From an uncultured Emticicia sp. (GTDB lineage: Bacteria; Bacteroidota; Bacteroidia; Cytophagales; Spirosomataceae): 52,019 nt of DNA. A program made the position numbers and the translations under genes. The number at the start of each line of letters is the position of its first letter. Positions within the stretch are counted from its first letter, which is position 1. The stretch lies in the NCBI RefSeq assembly GCF_937903345.1, contig NZ_CALCZQ010000010.1:1-52019 (forward strand), in the 5' to 3' direction. Below the pieces are notes generated by a model that was not told the origin of the DNA, did no database searches, and saw only the letters and a list, made by a program, of their open reading frames with translations. Shown here one piece after another: positions 36,238 to 44,656 of this stretch.

Positions 36238-37749
36238 ATGAAATACCTGTTGTCAGTTTTGTTGGTTGGGCTGTTTAGCTTTCACAAGCCAATCCAGATG
36301 CCTAATATCTTAATTATTTATGCTGATGATTTAGGCTATGGCGACCTAAGTTCCTATAAAAAAGGAACGTTGCAAACGCCTAATATTGATAAATTGGCTC
36401 ATGGTGGAATCCGTTTTACGAATGGTTATGCAACTTCAGCAACCTGTACGCCAAGCCGATTTGCATTACTAACCGGCAAGTATCCATGGAAAACCGAAGG
36501 TACAAAAGTATTACCTGGAGATGCCTCATTGTTGATAGATACGGCCTCAATGACGCTTCCTAAATTGCTTAAAAAAGTGGGATATCAAACGGGAGTGGTT
36601 GGCAAATGGCACTTAGGGCTGGGCAATGGGGTTTTGGATTGGAACAAATCAATAGCATTTTCACCCAATGATATTGGCTTCGATTATTCGTATATCATGG
36701 CCGCTACCAATGACCGGGTACCTACTGTTTTTGTAGAAAACCGAAAAGTTGTTGGACTTGACTCCGCTGACCCGATTTATGTCAATTACAAACAAAATTT
36801 TGAAGGTGAACCAACTGCCATTTCAAATCCCGAGTTGTTGACCAAGCTAAAATGGCATTTTGGGCATAACTTTAGCGTTACAAATGGCGTTCCACGCATT
36901 GGTTATATGAAAGGCGGCAAGTCAGCACAGTGGGTTGATGAAGACATGGCCGATGTTTTTTTAGGTAAAGCAAAAGCATTTATTGAGAATCACCAAACGT
37001 TCAAAACTGGCAAGCCATTTTTTTTGTATTATGCCTTGCACGAACCGCACGTACCAAGAGTTCCGCACGCTCGGTTTGTTGGGAAATCGGGTATGGGTCC
37101 TCGTGGCGATGCCATTTTAGAAGCCGATTGGTGTGTGGGCGAAATTATCAAAAAGTTAGATAAAGAAGGTTTACTCCAAAACACACTTGTGATTTTTTCG
37201 AGCGATAATGGTCCTGTCCTTGATGATGGTTATTTTGATGATGCTGTCGAAAAATTGGGTAATCACACGCCTGCTGGTGGGCTTCGTGGAGGAAAATATA
37301 GTTTATACGAAGCTGGTACCCGAGTACCATTCATTACTTATTGGAAAGGTACAATCAAACCTGCTGTATCGAATGCGGTGCTTTGTCAGTTAGATTTTGC
37401 TTCATCTTTTGCTCAATTAGTTGGTGCGGAAAGTTATTCGGCCGATAGTCAAAATTTGCTCAATGTGATGTTGGGGAAATCGAAGCAAGGACGAGACAAT
37501 CTGATAATTGAGGCATCGGGTAGATTGGCATTTAGAGAAGGTAATTTTATAATGATTCCACCATACAAAGGTCCTGTGGTATCAAAAGACGAAGGTATAG
37601 AATTGGGGAATTCGTCCGAATTTCAACTCTATGATTTATCGAAAGATTTGGCTCAGAAAAACAATTTAGCGAAGCGGTTTCCTCAAAGAATTGAAGAAAT
37701 GAAGACTTCAATGAAAAAAATAGCGGGGAATAAAATCAAATTTGATTAA
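36238..37749 (+). CDS. Sulfatase (arylsulfatase family), exported
   Basis: This 503-residue hydrolase removes sulfate esters, probably from polysaccharides or other sulfated organics. The short hydrophobic N-terminus (MKYLLSVLLVGLFSFHK) looks like a signal sequence. The metal site NILIIYADDLGYGD (D30, D31) and the active-site motif C70-T-P-S-R with ALLTGKY are intact. C70 must be converted to formylglycine by a maturase, which is not encoded here. The second metal site is visible in VIFSSDNGPVLDD. The length is typical of S1 family enzymes. It lies 29 bases ahead of the next gene's TTG and 44 ahead of its ATG, so the two are likely one operon. No SusC/SusD pair is near, so it is not in a classical polysaccharide-utilisation locus. 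Confidence 0.92.
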   Translation: MKYLLSVLLVGLFSFHKPIQMPNILIIYADDLGYGDLSSYKKGTLQTPNIDKLAHGGIRFTNGYATSATCTPSRFALLTGKYPWKTEGTKVLPGDASLLIDTASMTLPKLLKKVGYQTGVVGKWHLGLGNGVLDWNKSIAFSPNDIGFDYSYIMAATNDRVPTVFVENRKVVGLDSADPIYVNYKQNFEGEPTAISNPELLTKLKWHFGHNFSVTNGVPRIGYMKGGKSAQWVDEDMADVFLGKAKAFIENHQTFKTGKPFFLYYALHEPHVPRVPHARFVGKSGMGPRGDAILEADWCVGEIIKKLDKEGLLQNTLVIFSSDNGPVLDDGYFDDAVEKLGNHTPAGGLRGGKYSLYEAGTRVPFITYWKGTIKPAVSNAVLCQLDFASSFAQLVGAESYSADSQNLLNVMLGKSKQGRDNLIIEASGRLAFREGNFIMIPPYKGPVVSKDEGIELGNSSEFQLYDLSKDLAQKNNLAKRFPQRIEEMKTSMKKIAGNKIKFD

Positions 37750-37793
37750 TTTTAAGAAAAAATCTCGAAGTATTAAATTTGCTTGCCCAAAGG

Positions 37794-39380
37794 ATGAAGA
37801 AAATTGTATCATTTGCTTTTGTTTTTTTTAGTTACTTTGCTGTGTTTGGGCAGATCAAAACCTTGATTTTCGATTCAGTTTCAAATTCGGCACAAACAAA
37901 AGCACTTTGGGAGGATGCCAAGATTAAAAAACGCTTGGTTGACACTACCTCAAATCCTGCAAAAATCAGCGATTCAAATCTCAAAAATTATAATGTTGTT
38001 GTGTTTTTAAATACTTCGGTCAATGCCCTCAATTTCCAGCAATCGGCCGAATTACAGCGTTTTTTGAAAGCGGGAGGTGGTTTTGTAGGAATTGGTGGTG
38101 CGATCGAAAAAAGTTACAAATGGCTTTGGTATAATAAAATGATTGGCGGAGTTTTGGCCGATAGCCAATTTCAAGATAAAGTTCAGATAAGCCTAATAAC
38201 CAATGCAACAATTGGAAAAAGTGAACTGCCGCCGCTTTGGAAAATAGATGATAGACCCTTGGTAATGAGTAATGTGCCAGTTAGATGCAAACCAGTTTTG
38301 CTAGATGTTATGGGCAAAACTTGGGCGTGGCATTATACTACCGAAGAGGGAGGAAAAATGTTTTATACTGCCTTGGGCAGCGAGTCTTCAGCCTTTCTAA
38401 ATCCTAATTTATTGCCACATATCTGGTCAGGTATCGAAGAGGTTTCATCTCAAAATATGCCGGACTACTCCAAAATTGCTGATACAGCCTTACCTTCGGA
38501 GAATAATTTTTTGAAAGTAACATTATCCGATAATTTAGAAAACCCTTTAGCATTGGCTACCTTGCCTACTCGAAATGTAATATGGGTTGAACAAAACGGC
38601 AAAATAAAGATTTTCGATGCCCAAAAACGAAAAACCAATCAAATCGGAAAAATTGATGCAACCAATTTGAAAGCTATAAAACTCGACCCCGAATTTGCCG
38701 AAAATGGTTATGTTTATACTTTTTCAGAAATAAACTCCAATGAATATAAAATCGGTAGAATGCAGCTAATTGGAGATAGCCTAGCCTTGATGAGTGATTT
38801 TTCAAGCCAATCAACTACACCTTTAGCAAAAAGTATTACCTACGAATTTGATAAATATGCGAACGAAGCTTATCGTTTGCCCAAATATTTTGCAGGAAAA
38901 TCATTTAGATTTGATAACAAGCAGGGTGTTGTATTAGAAACATTCGATGAAGATGGCAATATAAAAAATGTTGAGCCGTTTTTGTCGAATATTCGTTTTG
39001 ATTCCATCATAGACATATCTTTTGGAGTTGATGGAGAATTGTATCTTTTAGAAAATACTCGCTTAGTAAAGATTGATTATTCAGAAAAGAACCGAAAACC
39101 GATAGCTATCGCTTCGGCAGATGTATTGTCGGGTAATGTGCCTTTGAAAGTAAAGCTTTCTTCCGACGGTTCGGTCGATTACGATACAAAAGATGGGTTG
39201 AGTTTTGAATGGAGTATTATCGGAACTACAATTATAATTATCAAGGAACAAAATCCGGAATATACTTTCTTAAAGGCGGGAAACTACGAAGTAAAACTCA
39301 AAATAATCGATAATCAAGGCGAAAGTTCCGAAACTCTATTGAAAATCAAAGTCAATAAAGCTGCTCCGAAAAAGAAATAG
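37794..39380 (+). CDS. Exported ThuA-like / beta-propeller / PKD protein
   Basis: The ATG at 37794 is preferred because the frame upstream opens only with TTG; it gives a clean signal peptide ending VFGQ. A ThuA-like trehalose-utilisation domain follows (about 20-225), with FLKAGGGFVGIGGAIEK. The usual His of that turn (G-I/L-H) is Gly here. Next comes a truncated sugar-dehydrogenase-like propeller (about 235-430, LENPLALATLPTRNVIWVEQ, then repeats with DPEFAENGYVYTF). A C-terminal PKD domain starts PIAIASADVLSGNVPLKVKL. Longer Bacteroidota relatives (about 900-1100 residues) pair the same modules with carbohydrate-binding domains. Co-transcription with a sulfatase suggests carbohydrate metabolism in the envelope (inference). 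The tail is Lys-rich and there is no T9SS sorting domain. Confidence 0.78.
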   Translation: MKKIVSFAFVFFSYFAVFGQIKTLIFDSVSNSAQTKALWEDAKIKKRLVDTTSNPAKISDSNLKNYNVVVFLNTSVNALNFQQSAELQRFLKAGGGFVGIGGAIEKSYKWLWYNKMIGGVLADSQFQDKVQISLITNATIGKSELPPLWKIDDRPLVMSNVPVRCKPVLLDVMGKTWAWHYTTEEGGKMFYTALGSESSAFLNPNLLPHIWSGIEEVSSQNMPDYSKIADTALPSENNFLKVTLSDNLENPLALATLPTRNVIWVEQNGKIKIFDAQKRKTNQIGKIDATNLKAIKLDPEFAENGYVYTFSEINSNEYKIGRMQLIGDSLALMSDFSSQSTTPLAKSITYEFDKYANEAYRLPKYFAGKSFRFDNKQGVVLETFDEDGNIKNVEPFLSNIRFDSIIDISFGVDGELYLLENTRLVKIDYSEKNRKPIAIASADVLSGNVPLKVKLSSDGSVDYDTKDGLSFEWSIIGTTIIIIKEQNPEYTFLKAGNYEVKLKIIDNQGESSETLLKIKVNKAAPKKK

Positions 39381-39651
39381 ACAATTCATTTTCTCGATAT
39401 TTCGTTTGTAATAAAAAATATTGTTCTTGCAGTTAGAGGATAAGGGAAAGCTTAACAATTAGTAAAATTGTAAATGTGTTTTTTAGATTATTTTTGTCTG
39501 AGTATGTTCTTAACCTAACATGTAAGAATCATCATTTATATTTTAATTGGTTTAAACAGAAATTTGTTCGATTTGAGTAAGATTCGGGAATTATACAAAA
39601 AAAATCAAGACTATGCTAAGGTATTTTTACCAAAAAAATTTATTGATGACT

Positions 39652-40368
39652 TTATTTCATTTTTGATAAAACTTCTTTCAACTCAGCTTCGTTCATTTCA
39701 CCCACGCCACGCCAAACTTGTCTGCCATTTTTAATTATTACATAGGTAGGAATTTCTTCAACTTTAAACACAGAAGCGATATTGTCGCTTTTTTCGGCAT
39801 CAATTTTTAAAAGTTTTATGTTTTTATTTTGGTTTGCAATTTTGTTTAAAATCGGAGTCATTTTTTTACAAGGCCCACACCATTCAGCATAAAAATCTAT
39901 CAAAACAAGGCTGTTCGATTGTATAACTCGTTCGATATTTTCGAGTGTTAAAGCTGCAATCGGCTGGGTGGTAGAAATATTGGAGACATAAGGTTTGCTC
40001 GAAAACGTCCATTTCGCAAAACCTCCAGCCATCTCATATACATCCTTATAGCCCAAATCACGTAAAAAAGTTGCGGCATCAGTACTACGTCTTCCGGAAA
40101 AGCAATAGACAAATACAGGTAGGGTTTTGTCAATTTTGGCTTTTACTTTATCCTCAAAATTATCATCATTAAAATTTAGATTGATAGCACGTTTTAGGTG
40201 TCCACGCAAATACTCTTCGGGTGTACGTATATCAATCAGCTGAGCTAAACCAATATCATCTTGGAGTTTTGCTTCAAATTCATTGATAGAAAGTAGGTAT
40301 ATATCTTTGTTTTGAGCAAAAACATTGTGTGCAAAAAATAGTAAGAGGACAATTAGAAAACGTTTCAT
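39652..40368 (-). CDS. Exported rhodanese-thioredoxin fusion protein
   Basis: The 238-residue protein has a signal peptide (to A18-Q19, AHNVFAQ). A rhodanese domain follows (about 25-128) with active-site C89 in YCFSGRRS and a GYKDVYEMAGGFAKW ending. A thioredoxin domain follows (about 140-238) with DFYAEWCGPCKKM (C164, C167) and the cis-proline EEIPTY. Both catalytic cysteine sites are intact, so it can probably carry sulfur transfer or disulfide reduction in the periplasm. It is convergent with the ThuA gene and divergent from the M20 hydrolase. The in vivo partner is unknown. Confidence 0.9.
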   Translation of the reverse strand: MKRFLIVLLLFFAHNVFAQNKDIYLLSINEFEAKLQDDIGLAQLIDIRTPEEYLRGHLKRAINLNFNDDNFEDKVKAKIDKTLPVFVYCFSGRRSTDAATFLRDLGYKDVYEMAGGFAKWTFSSKPYVSNISTTQPIAALTLENIERVIQSNSLVLIDFYAEWCGPCKKMTPILNKIANQNKNIKLLKIDAEKSDNIASVFKVEEIPTYVIIKNGRQVWRGVGEMNEAELKEVLSKMK

Positions 40369-40671
40369 CTTTTTGAAATTATCGAATTTTTCTCAAAACT
40401 TCAACAAATATCACGCCAATGATAACATATTTTTTTGTGAATTTAATCTAATTTTGAGAGCTAAATCATCTGTTTAACGGTCGAATAATTGTTTTTAGTT
40501 GTTTAAAACCTTAAATAATCAATAATTGTTTTTTTAGTGATTTATTAGGTGGTAATTTTGTTTTCATTTCAGAGTGAATGATTCAAGAATCGCTTGCCAC
40601 TTCGGCAATCCGATTGAGTTGAAAATACTCTATTTTTTCATTCTTCATTATCAACTATTCATTATTATAAT
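40369..40671. other. Divergent intergenic region with a small hairpin
   Basis: This AT-rich spacer separates the rhodanese-thioredoxin gene from the M20 gene. It holds one imperfect stem-loop (40588-40615: AATCG/CGATT and TTGCC/GGCAA around ACTTC) about 60 bases before the M20 start. A GAGT/ACTC pair follows. There is no T-run directly after the stem, so a 5'-leader element is as likely as a terminator. No gene is seen. Confidence 0.35.
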
Positions 40672-41862
40672 ATGTCAATCGACTTAAAAATAAAGCAACT
40701 TGCAAAAGATTATGTGGCTGAGGTAGTGGCCAATCGACGTTATTTGCACACAAATCCAGAATTATCGTTTCAAGAATATAACACGGCCAAATTTGTGGCA
40801 CAAAAACTCAAAGATATTGGTCTGAGTCCGCAGGAAGGTATCGCCAATACAGGAGTAGTTGCGATTATCGAAGGCAGAAACCCTTCGAGCAAAGTAATCG
40901 GCTTGCGTGCAGATATGGATGCTTTGCCAATTTTTGAAAAAAACGATGTTCCCTACAAATCTCAAAACGAAGGTATTATGCATGCATGTGGGCATGATGC
41001 ACATACATCCTCGTTGTTGGGTACAGCTAAAATCTTACAACAATTAAGAGAAGATTTTGAAGGAACAGTAAAACTCGTATTTCAGCCAGCCGAAGAAAAA
41101 GCCCCGGGTGGAGCATCAATTATGATTAAAGAAGGTGTGCTTGAAAATCCTTCGCTTACAAGTATGCTTGGGCAGCACGTAGCACCCAATATTCCTGTCG
41201 GAAAAATTGGTTTTCGTGAAGGAATGTACATGGCTAGTACCGACGAAATTTATATGACTATTAAAGGTAAGGGTGGACATGGTGCAATGCCTGACCAACT
41301 TATCGACCCAGTTTTGATTGCTTCGCACCTGATAGTATCGTTACAACAAATCATTTCACGTAATCGTAAGCCTGCAAATCCTTCAGTGCTGTCGTTTGGG
41401 CGTTTTATTGCCGATGGTGTGACCAACGTTATTCCCAATGAAGTTACAATTCAAGGAACGTTCCGTTGTATGGATGAAGAATGGCGAGAAGATGGTTTGC
41501 GTAGAATGAAAAAAATGGCCGAAGGTATTACCGAAGCAATGGGCGGTGTTTGCGAATTTGAAATAGTGAAAGGTTATCCTTTCTTAAAAAATCACCCAGA
41601 ACTTACTCGTAGAATTAAGGCCGAAGCTACTAAATTTATGGGACAAGAAAATGTAATTGACCTTGACCTTTGGATGGCAGGCGAAGACTTTGCTTTCTAC
41701 TCGCAAGTAGTTGATTCGTGTTTTTACCGACTCGGTACACGTAACGAAGCCCGAGGGATTATATCAGGAGTTCATACACCAACTTTTGATATTGATGAAG
41801 CTGCTCTCGAAATAGGCCCGGGTTTAATGTCATGGCTTGCGATTCGAGAATTGTCTTTGTGA
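40672..41862 (+). CDS. M20 family amidohydrolase (N-acyl-amino-acid hydrolase type)
   Basis: This 396-residue zinc hydrolase belongs to the hippurate/N-acyl-amino-acid/IAA-amino-acid amidohydrolase branch (M20D). It would split an amide bond between an acyl group and an amino acid in the cytoplasm. The metal and catalytic residues are visible: C106 and H108 in HACGHDAHTSSLLG, E141-E142 in FQPAEEKAPGG, H169 in GQHVAPN, and the late SGVHTPTFDID histidine. The dimerisation domain sits between about 185 and 300 (GKGGHGAMPDQLIDP). No signal peptide is present. It is monocistronic, with a long gene-free stretch downstream. The specific acyl substrate cannot be read. Confidence 0.9.
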   Translation: MSIDLKIKQLAKDYVAEVVANRRYLHTNPELSFQEYNTAKFVAQKLKDIGLSPQEGIANTGVVAIIEGRNPSSKVIGLRADMDALPIFEKNDVPYKSQNEGIMHACGHDAHTSSLLGTAKILQQLREDFEGTVKLVFQPAEEKAPGGASIMIKEGVLENPSLTSMLGQHVAPNIPVGKIGFREGMYMASTDEIYMTIKGKGGHGAMPDQLIDPVLIASHLIVSLQQIISRNRKPANPSVLSFGRFIADGVTNVIPNEVTIQGTFRCMDEEWREDGLRRMKKMAEGITEAMGGVCEFEIVKGYPFLKNHPELTRRIKAEATKFMGQENVIDLDLWMAGEDFAFYSQVVDSCFYRLGTRNEARGIISGVHTPTFDIDEAALEIGPGLMSWLAIRELSL

Positions 41863-42350
41863 ATTCTGTTTCGAGCAAAAGTAGGTTATTTCGCCCAATT
41901 AGGTTTTATAAGTTGCTGCTTATAGCTTATAAAAGCTAGTATTGATTTTATTGTATACTACCTAATAGACAATAATTGTCTCGATAGCTTGTTCTGAGTT
42001 AATTAATACCTGATTTTAATAAAAAGGCTAATATATTCTTATTTTAACCATTATTTCGCAATATTGACTTTTATAACTCTGTTTATTATTTCAGGCTTAT
42101 GATTATTGATAAACCTAATTCTATCAAAATCGCTTTTTTCGTGAGTATTAATATTTTTGATTTTTTTCTCAACTATTTTAGTGTTTTGAAGTTATTATAA
42201 AGAATGTACAATTGTATTACTAGGCGATTTTAAAATAGCTTGTTTGTGAATCTTCTTACCAATTACTGTTTTTATTTACTGCTTTATTATTATTACAAAA
42301 AGTATCTAATTATTAAGTATTCACAAGAAATTCGGTATAAAATTGATTTC

Positions 42351-42392
42351 ATTGAAAAGCCTGATAAAATATTGATTATCAGGCTTTTCAAT
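42351..42392. terminator. Perfect 17-bp stem hairpin
   Basis: ATTGAAAAGCCTGATAA and TTATCAGGCTTTTCAAT pair exactly around an 8-base loop. A T-rich run follows about 10 bases later. It is a strong terminator-like structure lying in the gene-free stretch, about 490 bases after the M20 stop and just beyond the IS30 relic. Confidence 0.55.
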
Positions 42393-42439
42393 TTGCAATA
42401 TTTTTTTGCTTAACATATTTTTAAAAAAAGCACTTACAC

Positions 42440-43160
42440 AGGAAGTTAGCGGCTTACTTTTCATCTTTAAATAATAGCTAATTCCGCACCTTTTGAAAAG
42501 TAAAAACGAACTAAACGATTACAGTTTTTATTTAGACCGCATTTTCAAGGATGATGAGCTCTAGCAAAATAAAAATCAACACTTAACTTACTGCCAATAA
42601 TCTTGTGATTAAAATATTCTTTCCCATTATCATCGTAGAAAGTATTTAAAATAGGTTTACATTTTATCAATTATTCAATAAATATTTCTTCTCATTGAAG
42701 GGAATCTTTTACAGTTATTTTCGGCACTTTTGAATTTTTTATAAAGTCACGGAAAGAGGCACAGGATCCATGTTGATTTTTATCAAAAACAGTAACTAAT
42801 ACTAAATTTCAAACATTTCACATTTGTTGTGCGAATTGCTCTTCTACTATTTTAAGGCGTAAATCAATATTTTAGCTATGCTCAAAACACCTAACTTATC
42901 CTTTTCATTAACTTGTTTTTTATAGCTTAAACCCTCGTTTCTGAGGTTATTATTAACTCTCCTCCTTGTTAACTTGTCCTACTAAAAATGATGAAGTTTC
43001 GCTGCTGAAATAAATATGTTACACCTATGTAGATTTCATTTCAAAATTTATAACTTTCTCCAACATATTGTTTTGGACTTCAGTTTTAAATGATTTGTCA
43101 CTTTTGGAGGAGGGAAAAAATTAAAGCCTAATCTATACATTCATACCGGGCCATGCAACT
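42440..43160 (-). pseudogene. Relic of an IS30-family transposase
   Basis: The minus strand keeps recognisable pieces of an IS30-type DDE transposase. The best piece (42655-42470) reads PILNTFYDDNGKEYFNHKII and goes on through KLSVDFYFARAHHP, stop, KCGLNKNCNRLVRFYFSKGAE. It corresponds to the family's DNGKEF...DFYFA-PYHSWERG-NEN-NGL-R-YFPKG region. The catalytic Glu (in WERG) is lost to a stop and K-C. Upstream pieces in other frames, LRNEGLSYKK (about 42955-42926) and DLRLKIVEEQF (about 42860), match the LRN-GK-Y-KR and IVEEKSR-GD segments. Many stops and frame changes make it dead. The rest of the 41863-43446 gap has no gene, and I could not define the terminal inverted repeats. Confidence 0.78.
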
Positions 43161-43446
43161 ACTTCTTTTTTTTTAATTAATGATAATTTGTATTTCTCCA
43201 TCACTTGTATCAATTATTTGAATCTAAGGTTTTAATGACGCTTAATTATCAAAATAAAGGAATTCATGTGGTGGGTAATTAAATTCAGTCAATTTTATTT
43301 ATTAAACGGTATATTATTTAATTTATATGATAGGGGTATCTTTGAGAAAAAAATCAAAAAAGTGAAAAAAATCTTTGTTTTTTATTAAAATAAATTTTTT
43401 TTTCTCACTTTTGCAAGTGGTTTAACTTCTTCAAATATAATCTAAG

Positions 43447-44637
43447 ATGAGATATTTATCCCAATTTTGCTGTTTTCTAATGCTTTTATCCTGTACCAAA
43501 AACAACGAACCCATCACCCCACCACAAATACTCCAATTTGAATTGGAGGGGGTCAAAACTCTTTCTACTACCATCGACCCAAGCACGAAAACTATCATAG
43601 TGGAAGTGCCCTATCAAACCTCATTGAGTGCCTTAATTCCAAAAATTAGTATTGAAGATGGTGCACGCATTGTTCCAGCATCGGGGCTTGCACAAAACTT
43701 TAGCCAGTCTGTGTATTATACCTTATCTAAAAACAGTAACAAGCTTATATACACTGTCAAATTAAAAGTAGCTAGTCAGCCCAAACCAGAAATTTCTCAG
43801 TTAAAAGCTGATACCGTAGAAGCGGGTAAGGACCTGAGCATTATTGGAAAAAACTACGGAAAATTTGCTCTGGACATCCAAACATTTTTGGTGGATAACG
43901 AAAATAAAGAAAGCCTACTCAAACACCAATTAATTGATTCCACCCAAATCAAACTAACGACCTTCATTGAGCAAAAAGTGGGTTTTTATCGTATTAAAGT
44001 TAAAGTCAGAAACCAAGAAGCGGTTTCAGCTACCAAAATTTGGTTGGCTTACCCCAGCCCCCAATTGACTGTTATTCCAAAATCTACCTTACTCAAAGGT
44101 GATACGCTTTGGCTGATGGGAAGGTTTATAGATGCCACGAAATACACCTTTTTGTGTGAGTTAAGTAATGAAAATGCTAAATACCATCTGGCGATGACCA
44201 AAAGCCTGCCCAATCAATTAGGTTTTATTTTACCCAATGATGTGACTATTGGTGAATATGGAGTCAAAATATATAATGCCTCGGAAAAGAAACTTAGTGG
44301 CACAATGGAAAGTCAAATAAGCATTTATGACCCCAGTTTACCTTTTGTGACTGGCATTATAAACAAACAAACCTTTTATAAAAAATCAGAAAAACTCTCT
44401 TTCAGTACTATCAATTTTGAAAAAATGCTGGCAAGGTTCTATCAAGTCAATATGGTTGGTTTAGGCAAAACATATATTCAAAATGGTATCTATGATGCCA
44501 CCCAAAAAACATTGAGTATTGAGCTACCTGATGCCATACAAGCGGGGATGTATGCGATTCACTTTTCACTCTCCGAACCCCAAAAGGCCCTAAATTATTC
44601 ATTCCAAATTAATCTACAAATAGTTGTAAAAGAGTAA
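43447..44637 (+). CDS. Surface or periplasmic lipoprotein with Ig-like modules, partner of the SprB-repeat protein
   Basis: This 396-residue lipoprotein has a lipobox L-L-S-C16 directly after a hydrophobic start; the mature protein begins C-T-K-N-N-E. The N-terminal domain (about 25-110) looks like a DUF5018-type sandwich (TIIVEVPYQTSLSALIPKIS). IPT/TIG-like modules follow (KADTVEAGKDLSIIGKNYGK; PKSTLLKGDTLWLMGRF), then two more beta-rich segments. No enzymatic motif is seen. It leads the right-hand operon, 19 bases before the 2369-residue SprB-repeat gene. An anchoring, assembly or partner role for that protein is inference. It has few recognisable relatives by eye. Confidence 0.75.
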   Translation: MRYLSQFCCFLMLLSCTKNNEPITPPQILQFELEGVKTLSTTIDPSTKTIIVEVPYQTSLSALIPKISIEDGARIVPASGLAQNFSQSVYYTLSKNSNKLIYTVKLKVASQPKPEISQLKADTVEAGKDLSIIGKNYGKFALDIQTFLVDNENKESLLKHQLIDSTQIKLTTFIEQKVGFYRIKVKVRNQEAVSATKIWLAYPSPQLTVIPKSTLLKGDTLWLMGRFIDATKYTFLCELSNENAKYHLAMTKSLPNQLGFILPNDVTIGEYGVKIYNASEKKLSGTMESQISIYDPSLPFVTGIINKQTFYKKSEKLSFSTINFEKMLARFYQVNMVGLGKTYIQNGIYDATQKTLSIELPDAIQAGMYAIHFSLSEPQKALNYSFQINLQIVVKE

Positions 44638-44656
44638 TATAAATTTACACAGTTTT

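Noticed and set aside
43374..43413. Promoter for the lipoprotein operon (TTTG, then CACTTTTG)
   Set aside because: The spacing between the two elements is too long for the Bacteroidota promoter pattern, and the alternative T-rich element lacks the final G.
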